Source: Thermoanaerobaculia bacterium
GTDB taxonomy: Bacteria; Acidobacteriota; Thermoanaerobaculia; UBA5066
Assembly: GCA_023717585.1 (NCBI GenBank)
Contig: JAMQPJ010000604.1
Coordinates: 1 to 8,098 of the forward strand
Direction of reading: 5' to 3'
DNA length: 8,098 nucleotides
The notes under the pieces were generated by a model, which worked only from the letters and a program-made list of their open reading frames with translations, did not search any database and was not told the DNA's origin. The position numbers and the translations under genes are program-made. Shown here piece by piece: positions 1 to 5,839 of this stretch (position 1 is the stretch's first letter; every line of letters begins with the position of its first letter).

Positions 1-1
1 C

Positions 2-226
2 AAGCTCCAGTCACCCCCCACGCCGACGCCGACGCCCGGGAAGGGAACCTTGAAGGTCGCGACGCAGCCCACCGTGACGTTCCAAAACGCCAACGTGCAT
101 CAGGTCGTGACCTGTCAGTACCGGATCGACGCGAAGCTCGGGACGGATACGAACGTGAAGGATGCGGACAAGGCGAACAACGCGCTCTCCCGCACGGTCC
201 GCATCGACGTCTCCTACAACCCGTGA
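2..226 (+). CDS. Secreted CARDB-like protein, C-terminal fragment
   Basis: Open reading frame entering from the left edge and ending at TGA 224-226; 74 residues are visible and the start lies outside the window. It opens with a Pro-Thr linker (PPTPTPTP, residues 5-12), typical of exported multi-domain proteins. It continues into a beta-rich stretch with one cysteine (Cys38), the pattern 'DADKANNAL' and an 'SRTVRIDV' last strand. The Asp/Asn-Asn pattern followed by alternating hydrophobic residues resembles the end of CARDB or related Ig-like adhesion modules. The last 37 residues align by eye with the end of the next gene product (C-x3-I-x-A-x2-G, then AL-S/T-RT), so the two look like paralogues. 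The molecular role is unknown. The reading frame is secure; the family call is moderate because only the tail is seen. Confidence 0.6.
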   Translation, partial: KLQSPPTPTPTPGKGTLKVATQPTVTFQNANVHQVVTCQYRIDAKLGTDTNVKDADKANNALSRTVRIDVSYNP

Positions 227-243
227 CGCGGAAAGACGAAGGC

Positions 244-1113
244 ATGAGAAACCACACGGCGAGGCTCGCGGCTGGCGCGGCACTCCTCGCGCTCGGCCTC
301 GCCGCCGCCGCGCCGTCCCGGGCCGCGAACTCGGCGCATTTCAAGCAGACCGCGCCCGCGGATCTCGCCGTGATACCGCAGGGCGCCTCGAACGTGACGC
401 TCGCGTTCCAGATCGACTGGGTGGGCCTCAAGGCGCAGTACGGCGCCGGGGCGAAGGTCGGCCTCTCGGTCTTCTTCCGCTGCTGTTACAGCGGGATTCC
501 GCTCGGTGACTGGGTCGCGGAGGGAGTGACCTCGAAGACCTATACCGTGGCTGCGATCCAGCAGGCAATGACGCAGCACAACGTCCCGAAGGACGCTCCC
601 ATCTCCTGGACGCTCGACCTCCATTTCGTTCCGCAACAGAGCGAGAGGGCCGAGTCGCGCTTCCTCCTCAACCCGCCTCATCGTCCCGGGCCCCGGTACA
701 CGCCTTCGCTCACGCCCGACTCGCCGACGACCTGGCCCGCGAAGTTCGTCGTGACGAACGACGGCGACGGAGCCTCGGAGCCGTCGTCCCTCACCGTGAG
801 CGTGACGCCGCTCGATGCCCACACGCCGCTGGCGCCCGCCGCGTGCCGGGTCGCTCCCTCGGGTTTCACGAAAGACGTTCCCGTTCTCGCCCCCGGCGCG
901 AAATTCGAGGTTTCCGCGCTCGCACTGAGGCTGGGCGAGCCCGATGGGATCGGCGGAACGCATCCTCTTACGAAGGTGCCGCCGAAAGCCTCGTGCCGTT
1001 TCCAGATCAGGGCCGAGACCGGTCCGGCGGCCCGCAACGCCGGTGCCCTGCGGCCCGTCGGCGTCTACGGGGCCCTGACCCGCACCATAACGCTCTCCGT
1101 GCCGGCGAAATGA
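244..1113 (+). CDS. Secreted protein with CARDB-like C-terminal domain
   Basis: A 289-residue exported protein. The ATG at 244 is chosen because it gives a compact signal peptide: MRNHTAR, then a hydrophobic core at about residues 8-22, then a likely cleavage near Ala27 (APSRA-AN). An in-frame GTG at 223 overlaps the previous stop and would add seven residues; neither start has a good ribosome-binding site. Residues 45-135 form a beta-rich domain with a vicinal Cys80-Cys81 pair. Residues 165-289 look like a CARDB-type Ig fold: 'FVVTNDGDGASEPSSLTV', then 'VPVLAPGAKFEV', then Cys251 and a final 'LTRTITLSV' strand. Cys201 and Cys251 could form a disulfide (inference). The gene starts 17 bases after the preceding CARDB-like gene and is probably cotranscribed with it. 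I do not recognise the full-length protein; an extracellular or periplasmic binding or adhesion role is only a guess. Confidence 0.75.
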   Translation: MRNHTARLAAGAALLALGLAAAAPSRAANSAHFKQTAPADLAVIPQGASNVTLAFQIDWVGLKAQYGAGAKVGLSVFFRCCYSGIPLGDWVAEGVTSKTYTVAAIQQAMTQHNVPKDAPISWTLDLHFVPQQSERAESRFLLNPPHRPGPRYTPSLTPDSPTTWPAKFVVTNDGDGASEPSSLTVSVTPLDAHTPLAPAACRVAPSGFTKDVPVLAPGAKFEVSALALRLGEPDGIGGTHPLTKVPPKASCRFQIRAETGPAARNAGALRPVGVYGALTRTITLSVPAK

Positions 1114-1125
1114 AGGGATCGCGGG

Positions 1126-1131
1126 TAGCAT
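1126..1131 (+). promoter_or_regulatory. Possible -10 element (TAGCAT) just upstream of a start codon
   Basis: TAGCAT lies 7 bases before the alcohol dehydrogenase ATG. Normal -10 geometry would put transcription initiation at or next to the start codon, giving a leaderless or nearly leaderless message. That would also explain the lack of a clear Shine-Dalgarno sequence next to this start. No -35 hexamer is visible at the usual spacing, so this is weak. Confidence 0.25.
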
Positions 1132-1138
1132 CTCCGCG

Positions 1139-2038
1139 ATGCGCGCGCTCGTCTTCGAAAGCGGCGGGGCCGCCGTCCGCGACCTGCCGCGACCGGCGCT
1201 CCGGAGAGGATTCGCGCGCGTCCGCGTCCTCCTTTCGGGAATCTGCAACACGGACCTGGAGCTGAAGCGCGGGTACCACGGTTTCTCCGGCATTCCCGGA
1301 CACGAATTCGTCGGCGTCGTCGAGGGACCCGTGTCTTCCCCGTTCCTCGGGCGCCGCGTCGTCGGCGAGATCAACCTCGCCTGCGGCCGATGCGACTGGT
1401 GCGCGAAGGGGCTCGGCCGGCACTGTCCGAGGCGCACGGTTCTCGGCATCCGGGGCCACCCGGGCGCACACGCGGAGTGGCTCACGCTCCCCGGGGTGAA
1501 CCTCCGCGCGGTTCCGGACGACGTGTCCGACGAGGAGGCCGTATTCGTCGAGCCACTCGCGGCGGCCTGCGAGATCCTCGATCAGGTCGCGGTCGCGCAG
1601 GGGACGCGGGCGGCCGTCCTCGGGCCCGGCAAGCTGGGGCGCCTCGCCGCGGCGGTGCTCCGGCTTGCGGGCGCGGACGTCGCGCTCCTCGGCCGCGAGT
1701 CCCGCGCGAAGGCCGCGTCGTTCGATCTCGTCGTGGAAGCGACGGGTTCGCCCGCGGGAATCGCGCGCGCCCTCGCGCTCGTCCGCCCGCGCGGGACGGT
1801 CGTCTGGAAGTCGACGCACAACGCTCCCGCGCGCTTCGACGCGGCGCCTCTCGTCGTGAACGAGGTCACGGTCGTCGGCTCGCGCTGCGGGCGCTTCGAG
1901 CCGGCGCTGGAGCTCCTGAAGAGCCGCCGCGTCGATGTCCGGCCGCTCGTCTCCGGGATCTTTCCGCTCGGGAACGCCGTCCGGGCCCTCCGCGAGGCCG
2001 GACGGTCCGGCGTCCTCAAGATCCTGCTGCGCCCCTGA
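1139..2038 (+). CDS. Zinc-dependent alcohol dehydrogenase (MDR family), short form
   Basis: A 299-residue medium-chain dehydrogenase/reductase, expected to oxidise an alcohol or polyol with NAD(P) in the cytoplasm. The GroES-like domain carries the catalytic zinc ligands Cys36 (SGICNTD), His55-Glu56 (GHEFVG) and probably Glu138 (FVEPLAAA). Structural-zinc cysteines are Cys82, Cys85, Cys88 and Cys96 in the usual C-x2-C-x2-C-x7-C spacing. The coenzyme domain shows the glycine motif GPGKLG (162-167) and 'DLVVEATG' (196-203). Family members are usually about 340-350 residues. Here the stretch between these two Rossmann motifs is only about half the expected length, so a strand-helix unit seems to be missing. 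The second strand ends in Gly-Arg (LLGRES) rather than an acidic residue, which might favour NADP. Substrate is unknown. It sits 25 bases after the secreted-protein gene and 70 bases before ugd. Confidence 0.88.
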   Translation: MRALVFESGGAAVRDLPRPALRRGFARVRVLLSGICNTDLELKRGYHGFSGIPGHEFVGVVEGPVSSPFLGRRVVGEINLACGRCDWCAKGLGRHCPRRTVLGIRGHPGAHAEWLTLPGVNLRAVPDDVSDEEAVFVEPLAAACEILDQVAVAQGTRAAVLGPGKLGRLAAAVLRLAGADVALLGRESRAKAASFDLVVEATGSPAGIARALALVRPRGTVVWKSTHNAPARFDAAPLVVNEVTVVGSRCGRFEPALELLKSRRVDVRPLVSGIFPLGNAVRALREAGRSGVLKILLRP

Positions 2039-2055
2039 CGCGCCGTTCCCCGGAG

Positions 2056-2096
2056 CCGGAGGTTAAGATCCAGGTTCCCGGGATCTTCCTCTCCGG
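2056..2096 (+). promoter_or_regulatory. Two-part hairpin overlapping the ugd ribosome-binding site
   Basis: The gap between the dehydrogenase and ugd can fold into a nested stem. The inner stem is AAGATCC (2065-2071) with GGATCTT (2081-2087) around a 9-base loop. The outer stem is CCGGAG (2056-2061) with CTCCGG (2091-2096), separated from it by 3-base internal loops. The outer 3' arm runs into the GGAGG Shine-Dalgarno (2095-2099) that lies 9 bases before the ugd ATG, so folding could partly hide it. There is no T tract after the stem, so an intrinsic terminator is unlikely. A TAAGAT (2064-2069) within the stem could alternatively be a -10 element. Confidence 0.4.
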
Positions 2097-2108
2097 AGGC
2101 TTCACCCG

Positions 2109-3407
2109 ATGAACATCTGCATGGTCGGCACGGGCTACGTCGGCCTCGTGACAGGCGCCTGTCTCGCCGATTTCGGCATGGACGTGACCTGCGTCGACAA
2201 GGACGAGACGAAGATCGCCCTGCTCAAAAAGGGCGTCTCGCCGATCTACGAGCCGGGGCTCGAAGAGCTGATCCACAAGAACGAGAAGGCCGGCCGCCTG
2301 CGTTTCACGACGAACCTCGCGGAGGCCATCGAGCGCAGCCTCGTCATCTTCATCGCCGTCGGGACGCCTCCCCAGGAAGACGGCTCGCCCGATTTGTCGT
2401 TCATCTTCGAGGTCGCCGAGTCGATCGCGACGCACATGAACGGTTACAAGGTCGTCGTCACGAAGTCGACCGTTCCGACGGGCACGGGCGCGCAGATCGA
2501 GGAAATCCTCCGGACGAAGAACGGGAAGTACAAGTTCTCCGTCGTCTCGAACCCCGAGTTCCTCCGCGAGGGCTCGGCCATCGAGGACTTCATGCACCCG
2601 GACCGCGTCGTCATCGGCTCACGCGACGAGGAAGCCATCGCGATCGTCAAGGACGTCTACTCTCCCCTCTCGATCGGCGGCGTGCCGTTCGTCGTGACCG
2701 ACGTCGAGTCGGCCGAGCTCATCAAGTACGCCTCGAACGGCTTTCTGGCCCTGAAGATCTCCTTCATCAACGAGGTCGCCGCGATGTGCGAAAAGATGGG
2801 CGCCGACGTGAAGGACGTGGCGCGGGGCATGGGCCTCGACAAGCGGATCGCGCCCCAGTTCCTGAGCCCCGGGCCCGGCTACGGAGGCTCGTGTTTCCCG
2901 AAGGACTCCTCCGCGGTCGTCGACCTCGCGCGGAAGGTCGGCTACACGTTCGAGATCATGGAGGCCGTGCTCTCCGTCAACGACCGCGTGAAGGCGCGCA
3001 TGGTGGAGAAGGTCGCGGCCGTGTGCCCCGACCTCCGGGGCAAGCGCATCGCCATGCTGGGAATCGCCTTCAAGCCCGAGACGGACGACATCCGCGAGAG
3101 CGCGTGCCTGAAGCTCGCGGGCGACCTTCAGGCGCGGGGGGCCGACGTCGTCGCGTACGACCCGGCGGCGATGGAAAACGCGCGGAAGGAGATGCCCGCG
3201 CTCAGGCTCGCCGAGGACGTGTACTCCTGCGCGGCCGGCGCCGACGTCCTCGTTCTCGTCACGGACTGGAACCAGTTCCGCAAGCTCGACCTCGACCGCC
3301 TCGAACGCACGATGAAGGCGAAGAACTTCGTCGATCTTCGTAACCTCTACGAGCCCAGGGACATGAAGAAGGCAGGCTGGAACTACGTGGGGCTCGGCCG
3401 GGCCTGA
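2109..3407 (+). CDS. ugd: UDP-glucose 6-dehydrogenase
   Basis: A 432-residue cytoplasmic enzyme that oxidises UDP-glucose to UDP-glucuronate with two NAD+, feeding surface polysaccharide synthesis. The N-terminal Rossmann fold has the signature GTGYVGLVTG (residues 7-16) and an acidic end to strand 2 (VDKDE). 'SPIYEPGLEELI' is the typical next motif. Active-site residues visible are Glu150 (NPEFLREG), Lys206 and Asn210 (LIKYASNGFLA), and the catalytic thiol Cys262 in GPGYGGSCFPKD with Lys265. The C-terminal UDP-binding domain begins near residue 310 (GIAFKPETDDIRES). Length is normal for the bacterial family. The ATG has a good Shine-Dalgarno, GGAGG at 2095-2099. A UDP-glucuronate decarboxylase gene two genes downstream makes the pathway UDP-glucose to UDP-xylose likely. 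Close relatives act on GDP-mannose or UDP-N-acetyl sugars, but the partner gene favours UDP-glucose. Confidence 0.95.
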   Translation: MNICMVGTGYVGLVTGACLADFGMDVTCVDKDETKIALLKKGVSPIYEPGLEELIHKNEKAGRLRFTTNLAEAIERSLVIFIAVGTPPQEDGSPDLSFIFEVAESIATHMNGYKVVVTKSTVPTGTGAQIEEILRTKNGKYKFSVVSNPEFLREGSAIEDFMHPDRVVIGSRDEEAIAIVKDVYSPLSIGGVPFVVTDVESAELIKYASNGFLALKISFINEVAAMCEKMGADVKDVARGMGLDKRIAPQFLSPGPGYGGSCFPKDSSAVVDLARKVGYTFEIMEAVLSVNDRVKARMVEKVAAVCPDLRGKRIAMLGIAFKPETDDIRESACLKLAGDLQARGADVVAYDPAAMENARKEMPALRLAEDVYSCAAGADVLVLVTDWNQFRKLDLDRLERTMKAKNFVDLRNLYEPRDMKKAGWNYVGLGRA

Positions 3408-3460
3408 AGCGCGTGCATCATGGCCGCCCGGCGGGGGCGGGTGGCACCCTTCGCAGCAGC

Positions 3461-3466
3461 GGAGGT
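3461..3466 (+). promoter_or_regulatory. Shine-Dalgarno site of the ferredoxin gene
   Basis: GGAGGT lies 5 bases before the ATG at 3472 and 11 bases before the in-frame ATG at 3478. This spacing favours 3472, although both starts are possible and differ by only two residues. Confidence 0.6.
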
Positions 3467-3471
3467 GCCTC

Positions 3472-3714
3472 ATGGCCATGAAGATTCAGGATACCTGCAT
3501 CAACTGCGGCTCGTGCGAACCCGACTGTCCGAACACGGCGATCAGCGCGGGCGATCCCACGTTCACGGTCGAGGCGGGTCGGTGCACCGAGTGCGTGGGC
3601 GCGTTCGACGCGCCGAAGTGCGTCGAGATCTGCCCGATCGAGGGCTGCATCGTGGCCGAGCCGGCCGAGCCCCGCGCGGTTCTCGAAGCCCGCTTCGCCC
3701 AGCTCCACGCCTGA
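3472..3714 (+). CDS. 2[4Fe-4S] ferredoxin (YfhL-like)
   Basis: An 80-residue soluble electron carrier. Cluster motif one is Cys9-x2-Cys12-x2-Cys15-x3-Cys19-Pro. Motif two is Cys38-x2-Cys41-x8-Cys50-x3-Cys54-Pro, and an extra Cys59 follows. The eight-residue loop between the second and third cysteines of motif two (VGAFDAPK) marks the Allochromatium-type/YfhL-type branch with low-potential clusters. By family precedent cluster I is bound by Cys9, 12, 15 and 54, and cluster II by Cys38, 41, 50 and 19. The length is typical for this branch. The gene lies 64 bases after ugd and 59 bases before the decarboxylase gene, all on one strand. No redox partner is encoded in the window and neither sugar enzyme needs a ferredoxin, so its role here is unknown. 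It may be a separately used housekeeping gene. Confidence 0.93.
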   Translation: MAMKIQDTCINCGSCEPDCPNTAISAGDPTFTVEAGRCTECVGAFDAPKCVEICPIEGCIVAEPAEPRAVLEARFAQLHA

Positions 3715-3758
3715 CACGGCGAGCGCCTGATCCGTCGGCGGCGGCGGGCGCGCTCCCG

Positions 3759-3764
3759 TACAAT
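3759..3764 (+). promoter_or_regulatory. Possible -10 element (TACAAT) upstream of the decarboxylase gene
   Basis: TACAAT matches the TATAAT consensus at five of six positions and stands out in a GC-rich gap. It ends 9 bases before the ATG at 3774, so transcription would start about 1-5 bases upstream of that codon, giving an almost leaderless message. No Shine-Dalgarno is present for this gene, which agrees with that reading. No -35 box is visible. Confidence 0.4.
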
Positions 3765-3773
3765 CGTGGCTCC

Positions 3774-4712
3774 ATGCGCATCGTGGTCACCGGAGCCGCG
3801 GGCTTCCTCGGCAGCCACCTGTCCGACCGGCTCCTCGCCGAAGGGCACGAGGTAGTCGGCCTCGACAATCTCGTCACAGGCGACGAGCGGAACATCGCCC
3901 ACCTCGCCGGGAACCGGAGATTCCGCTTCGTCTTCCACGACGTCACGGAGTACATCTTTCTCGATGGACCCGTGGACGCGATCCTCCACTTCGCCTCGCC
4001 CGCCTCCCCCATCGACTATCTCCAGATCCCGATCCAGACGCTGAAAGTGGGCGCGCTCGGCACGCACAAGGCGCTCGGCCTCGCGCGCGCGAAGAAGGCC
4101 CGTTTCCTTCTTGCGTCGACGTCCGAGGTGTACGGCGACCCGCTCGTCCACCCGCAGCCCGAGACGTACTGGGGCAACGTCAATCCCGTCGGGCCCAGAG
4201 GCTGCTACGACGAGGCAAAACGCTTCGCCGAAGCCATGACGATCGCCTATCGCAACTTCCACGGCGTCGACACGCGCATCGTCCGCATCTTCAACACCTA
4301 TGGCCCGCGCATGCGCCCGAACGACGGGCGCATCGTTCCCTCGCTGATCGGTCAGGCCCTCCGTGGAGAGCCGTTGACGGTGTTCGGCGATGGATCGCAG
4401 ACGCGGTCCTTTTGCTACGTTTCGGACCTCATCGACGGCATCACGCGGCTCCTCCAGTCGGATTACAAGGACCCCATGAACCTCGGCAACCCCGCCGAGA
4501 TGACGGTCCTCCAGTTTGCCGAGGTCATCCAGCGACTCACCGGCACGAAGGCTCCTCTCGTCAGGAGGCCCCTCCCCGTGGACGACCCGAGGCAACGGCG
4601 TCCCGACATCGCGCTCGCGAAAGAGGTCCTCGGCTGGGAGCCGAAGGTCGGCCTCGACGAGGGGCTGAAGAGCACGGTCGCCTACTTCGCCTCAAGGAGA
4701 AATCCCTCGTGA
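3774..4712 (+). CDS. UDP-glucuronate decarboxylase (UDP-xylose synthase-type SDR)
   Basis: A 312-residue extended short-chain dehydrogenase/reductase. It should bind NAD+ and convert UDP-glucuronate to UDP-xylose, using the product of ugd. The NAD motif is G7-AAGFLG-13, followed by the acidic strand end 'GLDNLVTG'. Features typical of UDP-xylose synthases are 'HFASPASPIDYLQIPIQTLKVG' in two parts (72-82 and 83-93) and 'STSEVYGDPLVHPQ' (115-128). 'WGNVNPVGPRGCYDEAKR' (133-150) follows, with Tyr145 and Lys149 as the YxxxK pair and Ser117-Glu118 beside the active site. Arg275 in 'RRPDI' aligns with the conserved ArnA/UXS arginine. The start at ATG 3774 is set by the Rossmann strand; the frame is open upstream to 3420, but that part overlaps the ferredoxin gene and has no family similarity. 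The stop overlaps the next start in GTGA. dTDP-glucose dehydratase or UDP-glucose epimerase is less likely. Confidence 0.9.
   Translation: MRIVVTGAAGFLGSHLSDRLLAEGHEVVGLDNLVTGDERNIAHLAGNRRFRFVFHDVTEYIFLDGPVDAILHFASPASPIDYLQIPIQTLKVGALGTHKALGLARAKKARFLLASTSEVYGDPLVHPQPETYWGNVNPVGPRGCYDEAKRFAEAMTIAYRNFHGVDTRIVRIFNTYGPRMRPNDGRIVPSLIGQALRGEPLTVFGDGSQTRSFCYVSDLIDGITRLLQSDYKDPMNLGNPAEMTVLQFAEVIQRLTGTKAPLVRRPLPVDDPRQRRPDIALAKEVLGWEPKVGLDEGLKSTVAYFASRRNPS
4694..4699 (+). promoter_or_regulatory. Shine-Dalgarno site fixing the GTG start of the GGDEF gene
   Basis: AAGGAG lies inside the last codons of the decarboxylase gene, 9 bases before GTG 4709. It supports this GTG as the true start although the frame stays open further upstream, and it indicates translational coupling across the 4-base overlap. 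Confidence 0.75.
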
Positions 4713-5839
4713 CGTTCACGCTTCCCCAGGTCCTCGTGCTGTTCTGCGCTCTCGCGGCGGCGTCCTTCGGCGCGCTCGCGCTCCTGCTCCTGCGCTGGAA
4801 CCACGCCCGCACCGAGCTCGTCCTGTATGCGACCCTCGCCCTCGCGATCGCGTTCTGGCTGGCGACGCCGCTCCTGACGCCCGTTCCGATCCCCGTCTCG
4901 CGCGAGATCCTGGGCCGCCTCGTCCACGCGCTTTCCTTCGTCCTTCCCGCGGTCGGTTTCCTCTTCCTGCTCCGCTTCCTGAGCCTTCCGTTCACGGCCG
5001 GCCTGCGCGCGCTCCTCGCGGTTCCGCTCGTGGGCACGTTCATGGCGCTCTTCCTTCCCGCCGCGAACCCGCTCGTCGGAGCGCTCGCCGTCGTCTCGGT
5101 CGGACTCGTCTCCGTCGGATTCCTGATCGTCTTCTCCCGCAAGGAGAATCGCCGGCGCGACACGGCGCTCGCCTTCGTCGCGACGGCGTTCCTGCTCGCG
5201 GGAGCCACGCTCGAAACCGGTTCGAAGTGGACGCCCGGTCCCGCGGAGTACTCCGGGATCTTCTTCGGGTTCGCCTTTCTCGTCTTCACGGCGCTTCTCC
5301 TCCCGACCGTCGCCGACGAAGAGCGGCGCCTCTTCGCGCGCGCGACCACGGACGCGCTCACCGGCCTCGCGACGCGTTCCCTCTTCCTGGGCCGGGCCGC
5401 CGAAGAGCTCGTGCGCGCGGAACGGACCCGGCGCGCGGCGGCGATCGTCGTCCTCGGGATCGACGGGTTCGGGGCGCTCGAGAAGGAGATGGGGCGTGAG
5501 AGGGCGGACGAGGTTCTCCTGGCTTTCGGCCAGGCGATCGGACGGAGCATTCGCGGCATCGACCTCGCGGCGCGCCGCTCCCGCGACGAGTTCCTCGTCC
5601 TCCTCGTCGAAGCGGACGAGACGAATGCGGCGATCGCGGTGGAGCGCATTCGCGCCGCCTTTGCCGGAGAACCGGGCCGCGCCCTCACCCTGTCTGCGGG
5701 CATCGCGGTGCACGGCCGGCTGGACAAGACCCTCTGCGACGCCCTCATCGAGCGCGCCGAGAACACGCTCGGGAGGGCGCGCGCCGCGGGCGGAAACCGG
5801 ATCCTCTACGAGGAGCGCCCCGCCGCGCTTCCCGCCTAG
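4709..5839 (+). CDS. Seven-helix membrane protein with degenerate GGDEF domain
   Basis: A 376-residue inner-membrane protein. Seven hydrophobic segments lie at about residues 5-28, 36-56, 68-91, 97-118, 121-143, 151-170 and 184-203, followed by a cytoplasmic GGDEF-family domain (about 212-370). The domain begins with the normal DALTGLATR (215-223) and ends with the normal 'LSAGIAV' strand. The signature loop reads S291-R-D-E-F295, so both glycines of GGDEF are lost. The substrate-binding region reads 'GIDGFGALEKEMGRERADEV' where active cyclases have D-x-F-K-x-x-N-D-x-x-G-H-x-x-G-D: the lysine, asparagine, histidine and second glycine are changed. Diguanylate cyclase activity is therefore doubtful; a GTP-binding or protein-interaction sensor is more plausible (inference). 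The start is GTG 4709, backed by AAGGAG and the GTGA overlap with the decarboxylase gene, so the two are probably translated together. No inhibitory RxxD site is obvious. Confidence 0.85.
   Translation: MTFTLPQVLVLFCALAAASFGALALLLLRWNHARTELVLYATLALAIAFWLATPLLTPVPIPVSREILGRLVHALSFVLPAVGFLFLLRFLSLPFTAGLRALLAVPLVGTFMALFLPAANPLVGALAVVSVGLVSVGFLIVFSRKENRRRDTALAFVATAFLLAGATLETGSKWTPGPAEYSGIFFGFAFLVFTALLLPTVADEERRLFARATTDALTGLATRSLFLGRAAEELVRAERTRRAAAIVVLGIDGFGALEKEMGRERADEVLLAFGQAIGRSIRGIDLAARRSRDEFLVLLVEADETNAAIAVERIRAAFAGEPGRALTLSAGIAVHGRLDKTLCDALIERAENTLGRARAAGGNRILYEERPAALPA

Noticed and set aside
14..37. Short ACGCCG repeat at the left edge
   Set aside because: It simply encodes the Pro-Thr linker of the partial secreted protein and is too short to be a separate repeat element.
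214..1485. A 423-codon open frame on the - strand opposite the secreted protein and alcohol dehydrogenase genes
   Set aside because: It is antisense to two well-supported genes, is Arg-rich without recognisable domains, and has no ribosome-binding site.
2786..3343. A + strand 185-codon frame inside ugd
   Set aside because: It is Arg-rich shadow sequence entirely within the well-supported ugd gene.
3420..3773. An N-terminal extension of the decarboxylase frame
   Set aside because: It overlaps the ferredoxin gene completely in another frame and lacks similarity to SDR enzymes; the Rossmann strand MRIVVTGAAG begins at ATG 3774, as in the family.
4412..4708. An N-terminal extension of the GGDEF protein frame
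   Set aside because: It lies inside the decarboxylase gene, is Arg/His/Pro-rich without motifs, and a good Shine-Dalgarno precedes GTG 4709, which starts directly at the first membrane segment.
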